Shown: in pieces, positions 32,352 through 42,021 of the stretch
How positions within the stretch are numbered: position 1 is the first letter of the stretch
Layout of the letters: each line of letters starts with the position of its first letter
Source of the DNA: Roridomyces roridus
Taxonomy: Eukaryota > Basidiomycota > Agaricomycetes > Agaricales > Mycenaceae
DNA: 64,000 bases
Assembly (NCBI GenBank): GCA_029378245.1
Contig: JARKIF010000001.1
Location: forward strand, 1,922,001 to 1,986,000
Direction: 5' to 3'
Program-made: the position numbers and the translations under genes
Notes under the pieces: generated by a model
The model's database searches: none
Seen by the model: only the letters and a program-made list of their open reading frames with translations
What the model was told of the DNA's origin: nothing

Positions 32352-33995
32352 ATGTCCAGGACTTTGTACACCGCGCGATTCTACGCCGATGCCCCTTCGT
32401 CGTCCACGTCGACCGATTCCTCAAAACAACTCCCACCCCACCGGTATGTAGCAGCGAAATCCCGCCCGCTAGCTAACAAATCAACTGTAATTAGACCAAT
32501 GACCGCGTACCTGGACAGTTTGGCAAAAACACATCTCGCCCTCAATCAACTGGAGGAGGTGCCTGACTCGCGTCCCAATTCCCCGGACCCAGAGGCGCGC
32601 GAGGAGCTCAGAACGCGTGTGGCCAAAGCTCTCCACGACGCGAAGGGAAACCCCTCCAGCGGAAAGTGGGGTGTCGTCACGAGGCTGCTGCAGACAGCAA
32701 GTTCGCGATATCGTTATATCAATACCCGCACGGATGTGGCACCACCCGAACCTGGACCAGACGGCTGGCCGTTGTTAGAAACGGAGGAGGAGTGGTTTGC
32801 ATGGGAACGAAAGCGGAAGGAGGAGAAGGCGGCGCTTGAAGAGCAACGCCAGGAGGAGATGGCCCTCGAAGCTCAACGCAAAGAGGAGCTGGACGTCGAA
32901 ATTCAACGGAAACAGCAGGAAGAACGACGCGCGGAAACAGCCAAACGTACAGCGATAGAGAGTTGGCAGCGTTCAGTGACCAGTGACCCAGAGGTGCCCC
33001 CCGAGGTCTGTTCTATTGTCTTTTTACGAATGGATATTGATTTCGTACAGGAAATACCGCCACCCTCTTTCCCTTCTCAGCTGGAAACATCGACCCCACC
33101 GCCTCTGAACCACCGCAAGGGCAACTCGTTCGGGAAGGAACTCGTCCCATCCTCTTCGCCTCTCTCATCACCTAGCAAGCCGCGCAAACAAGTCCCATTA
33201 AGCACGCTTTCTGCACTCCAAGAAATACCATCTTCTTCTCCACTTTCTTCACCTCCTACCCGTGAATCGGCATTCAAACGCCCACGGTCCGCGTCACCGA
33301 CGCCGATCGTGAACAAGAAACCTCGCCCTGCGCCGCGGATAACCCCGCCGAACAGCACCCTCCCCAAGCTCCAAGATCTTATTGCTGCGTCTGCGCAAAA
33401 GAAACGGGAGAAGGGGAAAGGGAAGGCCAAAGAAAAGCCGTTCCCTGTACTGAGACGCAAGACCTCTTCGCCTCTGCCGGCTTTAAAACGCAAGTCCTCC
33501 TCACCGCTGGCTGCGGCTTCTTCACCAGTTCAGAATGATGACGAGGACGGCGGCAAACGGTTCGATGGCATCGAGGATGTGATAAATTGGGACCATGCAC
33601 TCGAGGGCAAGCTCTCTGAGCATGTCATGGTGTCGCCGTCCAAGTCACTTTCCTCCATTGACGGTTCCAACTCGCTGGAATCTCAGGATGGCATGGCAAT
33701 GCCGAATTTTTCAGACGGCGCGATATTTGATCCGCAGGGCGCTTCTACGCAGCCCATGGGGCGATTAGAGTCTGGCGGTTCGAGTTTGGATACGATGGAC
33801 CGGGGCGGATTTGGGCAACCAGTGGATTTTGGGTTTCCCCAGACGTACGAGTCGCAGACGGACGTGGAGAGCAACATGTTGGGCGTAGAGCAGCTGTTGG
33901 ACCATGATGTCGGTGGACCATGGATGGGAATGGGTGCAGAGCCGGACGAGGACGAGGAGCGGTGGCGCGGCGGGGAGATTGAAAGTAGCCCTTGA
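32352..33995 (+). CDS. Low-complexity protein of unknown function
   Basis: Protein of about 515 residues after splicing. The N-terminal third looks ordered (PMTAYLDSLAKTHLALNQLE, then WGVVTRLLQTASSRYRYINT), followed by WPLLETEEEWFAWERKRKEE and a long charged coiled coil (LEEQRQEEMALEAQRKEELD). The rest is Ser/Pro-rich and basic with repeated PSSSPLSSP-type motifs, then acidic. Two introns, 32444-32494 (51 nt) and 33006-33050 (45 nt), have good splice ends but are multiples of three without stops, so retained forms would also be in frame. Composition suggests a nuclear protein, but no domain is recognised. Confidence 0.6.
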   Translation: MSRTLYTARFYADAPSSSTSTDSSKQLPPHRYVAAKSRPLANKSTVIRPMTAYLDSLAKTHLALNQLEEVPDSRPNSPDPEAREELRTRVAKALHDAKGNPSSGKWGVVTRLLQTASSRYRYINTRTDVAPPEPGPDGWPLLETEEEWFAWERKRKEEKAALEEQRQEEMALEAQRKEELDVEIQRKQQEERRAETAKRTAIESWQRSVTSDPEVPPEVCSIVFLRMDIDFVQEIPPPSFPSQLETSTPPPLNHRKGNSFGKELVPSSSPLSSPSKPRKQVPLSTLSALQEIPSSSPLSSPPTRESAFKRPRSASPTPIVNKKPRPAPRITPPNSTLPKLQDLIAASAQKKREKGKGKAKEKPFPVLRRKTSSPLPALKRKSSSPLAAASSPVQNDDEDGGKRFDGIEDVINWDHALEGKLSEHVMVSPSKSLSSIDGSNSLESQDGMAMPNFSDGAIFDPQGASTQPMGRLESGGSSLDTMDRGGFGQPVDFGFPQTYESQTDVESNMLGVEQLLDHDVGGPWMGMGAEPDEDEERWRGGEIESSP

Positions 33996-34007
33996 TGTGA
34001 TCTGCTC

Positions 34008-34853
34008 GTGATCGTTCTTCACTGTTCCCACATTCTGGAGTCTTTGCCTGTTGAGCTTTTGTACGAAGTACAACTCCATGCATTGTCCGTCGCCTTGCCC
34101 ATAACCAGTCGACGACTGCACGACATTTTCAGTGCAGCACCGCCGTCGTACTGTGCTGAATATCTGCTCGGCCACATTGATGGCCCCAAACGCCTCGACG
34201 ACGCTGTCTCCAGGATCCTCCGCTTCCCGCTCTGCTCTCCGCCTGTCTTGGACGTTGTTTTGCGTACTTGGCCTGAAGATGAACCCAGCCCGTCCCCGCC
34301 GGAGGGAGAAAAACTAGACCCTCCAAAACCCGAGACAGAGCCCGAGCCACCCCCTCCCAGACGTGGTCCTGAGCTGCCCAAGCACATCTTCCGTGTTCTA
34401 GGGCCACGCAAGGAGGGCGAGGCGGATTACAGCACGGAGGATGCCCCGATGCCGCTTTTGCGCTGTCTGTATGGAGCTGCACCGCGTCTCATGCAGCCAG
34501 ATGCCAATTCGCACAACGGGTACGCGCTCACACGGGCTGTGCACGCGGGTTTTGTTCCCCTCGTGAGGCTGCTGCTCGAACAAGGCGCATCGCCAGCTCG
34601 CAAGGGTGGGCTTGCAGTTTTGGTGGCGATCAGACAGAAGAACCTTGGGCTGGTTCGTCTGCTCATTGAGCGCAGCGACGGGGCACAGAGCAGGGGGAAG
34701 AACAAGCGGCGTAAGCTGGAGGACAGGATGGAGGTTACGCCGGATCTGCTCAAGGCGGCGGTCAAGGCCAAGGCGCGGGATATTGTGGATTATTTCACGC
34801 AGGAGAAGGGCTGTGTGCCGGATATGCAGACGCTGCAGATGCTCATGCGATGA
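34008..34853 (+). CDS. Ankyrin-repeat protein, start unresolved
   Basis: The protein begins with an F-box-like segment, ILESLPVELLYEVQLHALSV, and contains ankyrin-type repeats (GYALTRAVHAGFVPLVRLLL, then GGLAVLVAIRQKNLGLVRLL, then KAAVKAKARDIVDYFTQEKG). A Pro/Glu linker lies between them. The reading frame has no ATG near its start. It is in the same frame as the preceding gene and is separated from that gene's TGA (33993-33995) by only 12 bases before the first codon counted here. The true start could be an upstream exon, a non-ATG codon, or read-through of the TGA. The C-terminus is complete (MQTLQMLMR). Confidence 0.6.
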   Translation: MIVLHCSHILESLPVELLYEVQLHALSVALPITSRRLHDIFSAAPPSYCAEYLLGHIDGPKRLDDAVSRILRFPLCSPPVLDVVLRTWPEDEPSPSPPEGEKLDPPKPETEPEPPPPRRGPELPKHIFRVLGPRKEGEADYSTEDAPMPLLRCLYGAAPRLMQPDANSHNGYALTRAVHAGFVPLVRLLLEQGASPARKGGLAVLVAIRQKNLGLVRLLIERSDGAQSRGKNKRRKLEDRMEVTPDLLKAAVKAKARDIVDYFTQEKGCVPDMQTLQMLMR

Positions 34854-34929
34854 AATACATTTCTATACTCCCCGACGCAGTGGGTCATACGATACAACAT
34901 GGTAGAGAAAAAGAAAAAGAAATGGAGCG

Positions 34930-35565
34930 TTAGATGTCGTCGATGTCGAGGTCGCCGTCGTCGTCTCCAAACTCGAAGGTGCATTCACCATCCTCCTCGC
35001 CAAACGTATCCGTCTCGTTGATCTTGGCATGCTCCGGAAGCTCCCCGTAGGCCTTGACTGAGCAGAATGGTTGGTTGGAATGAAAGGATCGAGATGAATC
35101 GCAACGCACGATTTCGGGCCTCGTCAGCCGTGTACTTGACGATAACATCCGCCTTGTCGTCTTGGAAATCCCGCAGAGACAGTAGCACGATGTCGCCCTG
35201 GTTAATCCACACCTGCAGTACCGTCGGTGACTGGGCCACGGGGCAGATGTAATGCACGCACCTTTTTGCGCATCTTGCCACGGATGTGAGCCAGACGCTT
35301 CTCGCCATCGAAGCACTGAGCCTCAAGACGGCCGTTCCCCAGCATCTTCACGACTTGGGCGTATTCCTGTCCATCCTCGCGGAAAACGAGCTCGCGCTTA
35401 TCGTCGTCGTTCTCGTTTTTACCACGTCTCCGATTTTTTCCACCCTGCCTGGATGTGAGCAGGTCCAGCGTCGGGATGCGTCGATCCGCGTACCTTTCCT
35501 TTATTCTACGAGCAATTTAGTTTTTTCGACAGCAAGTGATTTCTGCGATGACGGACCTTGGGCAT
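34930..35565 (-). CDS. TIF11: Translation initiation factor eIF1A
   Basis: eIF1A promotes scanning and 43S complex assembly on the small ribosomal subunit. The protein is very conserved: [19 protein letters not shown] at the N-terminus, then [20 protein letters not shown] and [20 protein letters not shown] (OB fold), then [20 protein letters not shown]. The C-terminus is acidic ([11 protein letters not shown]). The exon layout is unusual: the first coding exon is 9 nt (35557-35565, MPK), the second is 12 nt (35494-35505, NKGK), and the third starts GGKNRRRG. Introns are 51 nt and about 49 nt. Other introns lie between the OB-fold exons. Confidence 0.93.
35494..35505 (-). other. 12-nt microexon of eIF1A
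   Basis: Minus-strand aataaaggaaag encodes NKGK and is flanked by ...tcgtag and gtacgc. Omitting it would remove four residues that are near-invariant in the family, so its inclusion is required. Confidence 0.85.
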
Positions 35566-35778
35566 GCTGAGCGAGCGGGGCTGTTGTCTCTGCGGGCGGC
35601 GCTGTCTTTAGCGGCGACGGCAGAAACGATGTAGGCGGCGAGGAGAGTGGTGCGCCGAGCTGTAACGAGCGGATGAGTCGAGACTTGTTTGTTTCACATC
35701 AAAAGTTCGTCCCGTTCTGACTCCTTCAACTGGGTATGGGCAATCACACCAAGTCCCATCATTAACTTACTAAGCACA

Positions 35779-36445
35779 TCAAGGCTCAAATCCTTCGTTT
35801 GCCTTCCACATCCCTTCAATAGCCTCGGAAGCCTCCAACAATACAAATTCAGTTGAATCCATTGCTACTACACCCCGTTCCAGAAGAAAATTCAAATTTG
35901 ACGGCAAGAGTTCTTGCAAATACAAAGCTGCCGACTCTTCGACCAGCCAGAAACCTCTATTTGACCGCCATCTGAGTATGCATATCATGTACTGGGGCAT
36001 TGGTGAACCTTTTTGAATGAAATTTATCGTATCCCATGCTATACTGTAGGGCAAGGAAGGTGGTGTGACAATATGTGACCTGGCATCACACAGCGAAAGG
36101 TGCTGCAGACTGTAGCTCTCTGGGGCCAGTTTTCTGCTCAAACCCGAGTGCCATTCAAACCCGAGTGCCATTCAACACTAGGATGAAATACATTTTAAAC
36201 TAACGAGAGACATCTGCAAATTTTCACCTCTATTTGCCATTTCAGTGCGAGATCCATCACTCACAGCTCATTTTTAGCAAAAGTCTCTCGTTAGTTTAAA
36301 ATCAAATGGGATTTTGAACAAATTGTTCCGCTGAAGCCAGTCGCCATATGTTGTCGTTGACTCTATAGTTGACAACCGAAAGTTGAGGCTTTGATTTGGC
36401 TGGAGTTCCAAATCGGGAAGTGCCATCAGATCACTGATTTGTGGC
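35779..36445 (-). pseudogene. F-box/LRR-like relic cut by a small element
   Basis: The minus strand has an LRR-like frame from about 36445 (LPQISDLMALPDLELQPNQS, then TYGDWLQRNNLFKIPF) that runs into the inverted-repeat element at 36192-36302 and stops. Beyond the element the frame resumes after a 17-bp tandem duplication (aacccgagtgccattca) and reads ESYSLQHLSLCDARSHIVTP through to FVLLEASEAIEGMWKANEGF and a stop at 35779. The style resembles the C-terminal part of F-box/LRR proteins, but no F-box was found upstream. The insertion and the 17-bp duplication both break the frame, so it is probably dead. Confidence 0.45.
36192..36302. mobile_element. MITE-like element with perfect inverted repeats
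   Basis: The arms attttaaactaacgagagac (36192-36211) and gtctctcgttagtttaaaat (36283-36302) are perfect reverse complements over 20 bases and enclose 71 bases without coding capacity. Read another way, a 97-bp element (36199-36295) with 13-bp terminal repeats actaacgagagac is flanked by TTAA on both sides, as expected for piggyBac-type target-site duplication. It interrupts a coding relic, which supports insertion. Confidence 0.65.
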
Positions 36446-36677
36446 AGGCGTTGCCCATACCCACTTCAACCTTTCTTTCTACTTGACTGCCCGAAGTCCG
36501 ATCTCTCAATGCGGGAAAACTTGACTTGCCCTTTTTTCGATGATATGGTTGCCAGGCTGGATTTACGGCGGCGCGGCTGACCCCGTTCCCGTTCTTCCCC
36601 GTTGCCTGGAATTGTGGCGTGCCTCGGGCGGGTACCTGAATTCTCACAGAGCTGTAGAAGCGGTACAATATCGACTA

Positions 36678-37072
36678 CTATTCAGTCGGTGGATACATGC
36701 GCCTCAGATGGCGGTACTTTCTGAGTGCGTACAGTGCGAGCGTTTCTGTCCGGCATGAATGCAAGAGACTCCCGCGGCGACGATGAGCACACACCCTGCT
36801 TGATGTATTCTCCCAGCTTGAGCGCGGATTCAATCTCTTGTGGGTCTGTGAGTTGGCCTTCTCACACGCGTTGATAGATCCGCTCAAAGAACTAGAACTT
36901 GATTCTTACGGTTACGCTCAAAGAGATTCCGCATTTTGCCGTGAAAATTGTATCTGGCAAGGTGTGAGGAGGATTCACGCAGGATTGAGATGAAGTACGC
37001 TGGATCGGGGTACTCTCTGCCCAATCTGTGCAGCTCCTTGTAGAGAGCTATCGCCCGGCGACGTTGGTCCAT
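36678..37072 (-). CDS. ETFRF1: LYR-motif protein, ETFRF1 (LYRM5) type
   Basis: Small mitochondrial-type LYR protein of about 90 residues in four exons. It starts MDQRRRAIALYKELHRLG; the LYK triplet is the LYR-motif position. Splicing at gtactt...tgccag, gtaaga...cacag and gtgtgc...gacag gives YPDPAYNFHGKMRNLFERN, then QEIESALKLGEYIKQETLAL and YALRKYRHLRRMYPPTE. The order of these blocks matches animal ETFRF1, a regulator that removes flavin from electron-transfer flavoprotein. The start at 37072 is chosen because upstream codons have no family similarity. Length fits the family. It is divergent from the phosphate transporter gene, 143 bases away. Confidence 0.8.
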
Positions 37073-37215
37073 ATGTGGGAGTTTCCAAAATTGGGTTCCG
37101 ACGATCACTACCATCATCCTAGAATTCCACGGAACCTGAACCAGTGTGTGCGAAGAAAACGGTTCGTACGTTATAACAGGGCGCGCGGTGAGTAGAATGC
37201 CCATCTCTCCCCTCC

Positions 37216-39356
37216 ATGGACGCTTACTCCATTACCTCAGGGTCCCACCTGAAGGAACGTAGCGCTCTTCAATTTATTCTAGATGAGCGCCGCCGCGCGG
37301 CACTCGCTGAGGTCGACAATGCCAAGTTCTCCTGGTTTCATGTCAAGGTCTGGTAAGTAGGCACAGTTTCGTCGTAATACTTGAAGGCTCAGAACCCCAG
37401 TTTGGTGTGCGCGGTAGGCACAGTCTCTTCGTCGTAATACTTGAAGGCTCAGAACTCCAGATTGGTTTCTTCACCGACGCATACGACATATTCGGTATGG
37501 TTAAAAAAGGAAATTGCCCAAACATCGAGCTGAATCCTGTGCAGCAATCAATATCGGTGCCCAGATGATTGGCTATGTCTATGGCAAAGGCACTCCTGGA
37601 AAATTGGACAGCAACACTCAGGACCTCGGCATCAAGGTCGCCACACCCGTCGGGACTCTTGTTGGTCAGTTGGCCTTTGGGTGGCTCGCTGATGTTGTTG
37701 GACGCAAGCGCATGTGTATGTGTTTTTCCATGCCCGAAACTCTGCCTCTAACATAGCACAGACGGTGTGGAACTCATGATCATAATCGTCGGCACGTTTG
37801 CCCAGGCTCTTGCTGGCAGCGGTCATGCTGTTTCCATTGTCGGTGTCCTGATCGTCTGGCGGTTCCTTGTATGATCCTTTTTTGGCTCGTGTGACAAAGA
37901 CTGAACTGCAGGCAAGACAGGTATTGGAATCGGCGGTGACTACCCTTTGAGTGCGACCATTGCGTCCGAATTTGCAGCAAAAAAGATACGAGGGAAAATG
38001 ATGACTTTTGTTTTCACGGCCCAAGGTTTGTGTCCTTTAAAGTGTAGTCGAGCAGGATTAATATGAATCTAGGTTGGGGCAATTTCACTGCTACCTTGGT
38101 TGCCTTGGTCGTTGTCCAGGCATACAAGCAAAAGATCATCAACGACCCTAGCGTCAATGAGCTGAACCACGTCGACTTTATGTGGCGCATACTCATAGGT
38201 GTTGGCTGCATCCCCGCTTGTCTTGGTCTGTATTTTAGGCTATCACTGCCCGAGACTCCACGGTTCACCATGGATATCGAGCGTAATGTTCTGCAGGCTG
38301 CGGACGACATCCGTGCGGCCAACAGCGGCGGATCATTTCATCGTGATCCCGACGCTATTGTCCAGCGGGCTGACGCTCCCCGTGCATCATGGAGGGACTT
38401 CAGGGCATATTTCAGCAAGTGGGAAAATCTTAAAATTCTCCTCGGCACCTCGTACTCTTGGTTTGCTCTCGGTGAGGAGATTTTGATACACCGGTGGACT
38501 CGGCCTGACACGCACCTACAGACATCGCGTTCTACGGGCTTGGCTTGAATTCATCCGTCATCCTCACTGCGATTGGTTTTGGCTCTCCCAGCAACACCAA
38601 AACCACACTCGGCATCTACCAGGCGCTCTTCAACGTCTGCGTCGGCAATTTGATCTTCTCCGCCGCCGGACTCATCCCTGGTTACTACGCCACCTTCTTC
38701 CTCATAGACTCTTGGGGACGCAAGCCCATCCAGCTCATGGGCTTTTCTGTTCTTACCGTTCTTTTCGTCATCATGGGTCAGTATCTTTACAAATTCCTGT
38801 ACTTTCACTCACTCTCCGATACAGGCTTTGCATACGATAAACTCGTTGCAACCACAGCTGGCACAAACACTTTTGTCTTCCTGTACTGTTTGGCCAATTT
38901 CTTCCAAAACTTTGGTACGCCCCCTTTTAACCACATTCGCTTTGAGCTGACGACCAAAAGGCCCCAATACCACCACGTTCATAATTCCCGGAGAAATATA
39001 CCCCACTCGTTATCGCTCTACCGCCCACGGCATCTCCGCCGCATCTGGCAAGCTCGGTGCCATCATCGCACAGGTCGGATTTTCGCAGCTGGTCAACATT
39101 GGTGGGACGAACAAGTTTATCCCGCACATGTACGTCTCTCTACTCGGTATAAGCAACCATGTCACTCACTCCACCAAGTCTCGAGATCCTGGCATTTTTC
39201 ATGTTGACTGGCGTGTTTTCCACTCTGCTTCTGCCTGAGACCAAAAAATTGTCTCTCGAGGAACTCTCTAATGAGAACCAGGACGGCTTCATTCGCGGCC
39301 CGGTTACTCACATCGAGATGCAAGACGGAGTTTATGTGGGCAAAGCGCCCGAATGA
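37216..39356 (+). CDS. PHO84: PHO84-type inorganic phosphate transporter
   Basis: Major facilitator of the phosphate:H+ symporter family with 12 membrane segments, expected in the plasma membrane. Landmarks are [20 protein letters not shown] in the first helix, [35 protein letters not shown] (the family signature), [34 protein letters not shown], and [20 protein letters not shown]. The end is VYVGKAPE. Many short introns are present. The first two introns, 37353-37400 and 37414-37460, are nearly identical in sequence and flank a 13-nt exon. The start [20 protein letters not shown] is typical. It is probably a high-affinity phosphate importer, although specificity within the family can vary. 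Confidence 0.9.
37353..37460 (+). repeat. Duplicated intron pair around a 13-nt exon
   Basis: Intron 1 (37353-37400, 48 nt) and intron 2 (37414-37460, 47 nt) share gtaggcacag followed by a 33-base block with one mismatch. The 13 bases between them (37401-37413, tttggtgtgcgcg) join TG to ATTGG and encode the residues CLVCA with the upstream TG. Both introns have GT and AG ends. Confidence 0.85.
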
Positions 39357-39407
39357 TTAGAGAAAAATCTTTGGCAACCGAACCACCCACAATCCTTCTT
39401 CTAATCC

Positions 39408-39495
39408 ATTCGTTTTCTACCTCCTTCGTTTTCCACCACCTTCGTTTTCTGTAACCAGTTGTTGTTCTGTAACCAGCCATTGTTTTTTGTAACCC
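39408..39495 (+). repeat. Short imperfect tandem repeats
   Basis: Three copies of ttcgttttc spaced about 16 bases apart are followed by three copies of tgtaacc(ag) spaced 18-20 bases apart. They lie in the 205-base gap between the convergent phosphate transporter and CDC16 genes and are probably simple repeat expansion in a 3' region. Confidence 0.55.
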
Positions 39496-39561
39496 ATTCA
39501 CGTCGAGTATCGCTCCGTTGTATCAATAGGTGGTAAAATTACATTTGAGGCGATAAATACA

Positions 39562-41993
39562 CTATCCAATGTTCATCTCAATATCTGTTGGCAACTCCAC
39601 AGCACGCTCCTTCCCCTTGCCCTTCTTGCTATGCCGCTGGTACTTGTCCCGAAGACTCCGAAGGACATGCTTGAACTCGGTGAGTTTCAGCCCGGCCGAT
39701 GCCGTCTGGTCCAACGCCAATTGGAGGAGCTCCATGATATGCGGGTTTAGCTGGTCCACGCTCAGCGCCTGGTGATGTTTGAGTAACGGCGAGTAAAACA
39801 AGAGCAAACAACGAACCTCGTGGTACTTGAGGATAGCTTTATCGAGGCTGTCGCAGAGGTGGTACACCATGCCGAGGAAACCTAAGGCAACAGGATGCCG
39901 CGGTTCCACGTCCAGCACCTTTTGGTACGCAGCCTGGGCTTCTTCGTAGCGCTTGAGTTTTCGGAGACACGTGCCCAGGTTCAGATACGTTGTGGCCCAT
40001 GTCTTTTGCGAACTCTGAGTGACCTGCGCAAGATCGAGCGCCTGTTGGAACAGTCCATAGGCCTTGGTGTAGCTGTAAAACAATGAGATCAGTCGCAGAA
40101 AAGACAATACCACTTACTCTCCGCGATTGAAGGCCATGACGCCAATCTCGTTTATTAGCAGCGGGTCACCGTCACACAGGGAAAGCGCCGCCGTGAGCGC
40201 CTCATCGGCCTGACCGTAGTTGGACAACGTGATGTTCTCCATACCGACAAACATGAGAGGAAGGTGCGATCCGCTGAACATTCGCGCAGACGTCGAATAA
40301 GCGGTAATCGCATGGTCATGCTCGCCCTCGAGCGCAAAGGTGTGTGCGAACGCGATCCAAGCAGGCCCAAATCGCGGGTCCATTAAAGACGTTTTGCTAC
40401 AGATGGTGAGAACGACGAAACAGGACAGAAAAGCTGCAGCTACCTAAAGTATTGCCGCGCCTCTGGCCATTTTGAATTGGTGAGATACCAAACACCAACA
40501 GCATACCAGCTGAGAGGGTTCTCCGGTTCGCGGTCGACCATCTCATGCGCAAGAATGAACAGTTTCGAGTGCAAGTGCGACAGATGGTACATGCACGCAA
40601 TGTGCAGTGGCATCGTCGGATTGTGGATAGATACCATTCCGAGTATCCGCGTAGTGATAGCGAAACAGTCTGCCCACCGGAAGCTGGTGTACAGCGCGTC
40701 CGCAAAACTGAAAAGCACATCTGGATTATCGCCGAGACCGTACTCTTCGACGAGTCGTTGTCGCGTGAGGGCGTGCTCAGTCGCGTGGTTGTATTTTCGC
40801 AGGCGTGCGGTGTATATGAGTTGCACAAATGAGGCATCTTGCGGCGTTTGCGATGAATACGCAAGGGACTGCACAAACTCCCATTCTGCAAGAATCAGTC
40901 AAGAGCGAAAAAGGAGCAAGAGGCTGCGTACCTTCTTCTGGAGACATCATCTCGCTGCTGATGAGTTGCTCAAAGGCATCGAAGCACTTGACATCAAGCG
41001 CGAGGGCTTCCATGAAGCATTGTTTCGCCTGGGCCGCCTTGTTGAGCTTCTGCATCAGGATACCCCTCAGATGGCACATCGAAGCCTCAATTTTGATTCC
41101 GCCGTCGAGGTTGGGAATTGCGGGCCCACTGCGACCCGAGTTGCGAAAGGGATTGGCTTCGCCAAGCATTTCTGTGGCATCAGCCCAGTTACCCTGGCGC
41201 ACCTGACACTGTGCTGCCAGGTACCGGCAAGCCACGCTCATATCTACCAGCCGCGAGACGTTTTTCTGCGACTCCTCGGAGACCTCTATGATTCCACCTG
41301 GACCCATGGGCAGGCGTGGCATCACCAGCGCCTGGGTAGTCTCGCGTCCCTTGCCCTTGGCCGATGGTGGGTGGCCATTGGTGAGCGGTGGCGTGGTGGA
41401 AGGGCGATCGGGAGGGGTTGTGGGGAACGGACGGGTGAGCAATCGCTCTGCGCGTGAGTATTGGTGGGTCATGAAGTAGGTCTGCGCGAGCCAAAAGGCG
41501 TCGTTTGGATCGTCTAGACACGTTAAAACATGGAGAAGCGAGTACAAGGACGCGACGTACTGGTCCAGCTGAGGATTTTGTCGCCCCAAAACGCGGCGGT
41601 CTCGTAGAGATGTTGCATAAGCGCGTCGTGGCGCCATAGCCGCATGCGATCTACCATTCCCCACTCGTACTCGCTCTCATCGTCTGCGTCATCGTCCGAG
41701 TCCTGAAAGATGTCGGTGGTCGTGTCATTTGCAAGGGGGTGTGGGTGCCGGATCGAGCTGTCCTTGGGCCTCCGTGGCCGACGCGGGGAGGAACGTAGGG
41801 GAGACGCGGGGAGAACAGACCGATTGGGGTCGAGTGCCAGAGAGTTTGGATTGGACGCGGTGGATGAGTTGGCGTCGAGATAGAGATCGACGAGCTGCTG
41901 GGGCCCAAAAGAAAAGGACGACCCGAAGGAAGAGCGGTTGCGCGACCCAGACGGCGACGGCAGGCGAGCTGACGGAGAGGGCGTTTGGAACAT
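39562..41993 (-). CDS. CDC16: Anaphase-promoting complex subunit Cdc16/Cut9 (APC6)
   Basis: TPR subunit of the APC/C ubiquitin ligase, which drives mitotic exit in the nucleus. The N-terminus is disordered and basic ([20 protein letters not shown]), then [20 protein letters not shown] and [20 protein letters not shown] begin the TPR array. Downstream repeats include [60 protein letters not shown] and [20 protein letters not shown], in the order of the family. The C-terminus is a short disordered tail ending PTDIEMNIG. Six or so introns are present. A Thr/Pro-rich insert ([20 protein letters not shown]) interrupts the first repeats. The gene looks complete. Confidence 0.88.
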
Positions 41994-42021
41994 GATATTT
42001 GTTTGGTAAACACAACTAATT

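Noticed and set aside
36426..36668. 80-codon minus-strand open frame
   Set aside because: No family similarity and overlaps the flank of the relic and the ETFRF1 3' end; probably chance.
37353..37460. Simple assembly duplication as explanation of the twin introns
   Set aside because: The copies differ at several positions and the 13-nt segment between them is needed to keep the conserved reading frame, so a pure assembly error is less likely, though not excluded.
40477..41457. 326-codon plus-strand open frame
   Set aside because: Antisense to the CDC16 gene, which has clear TPR homology in every exon.
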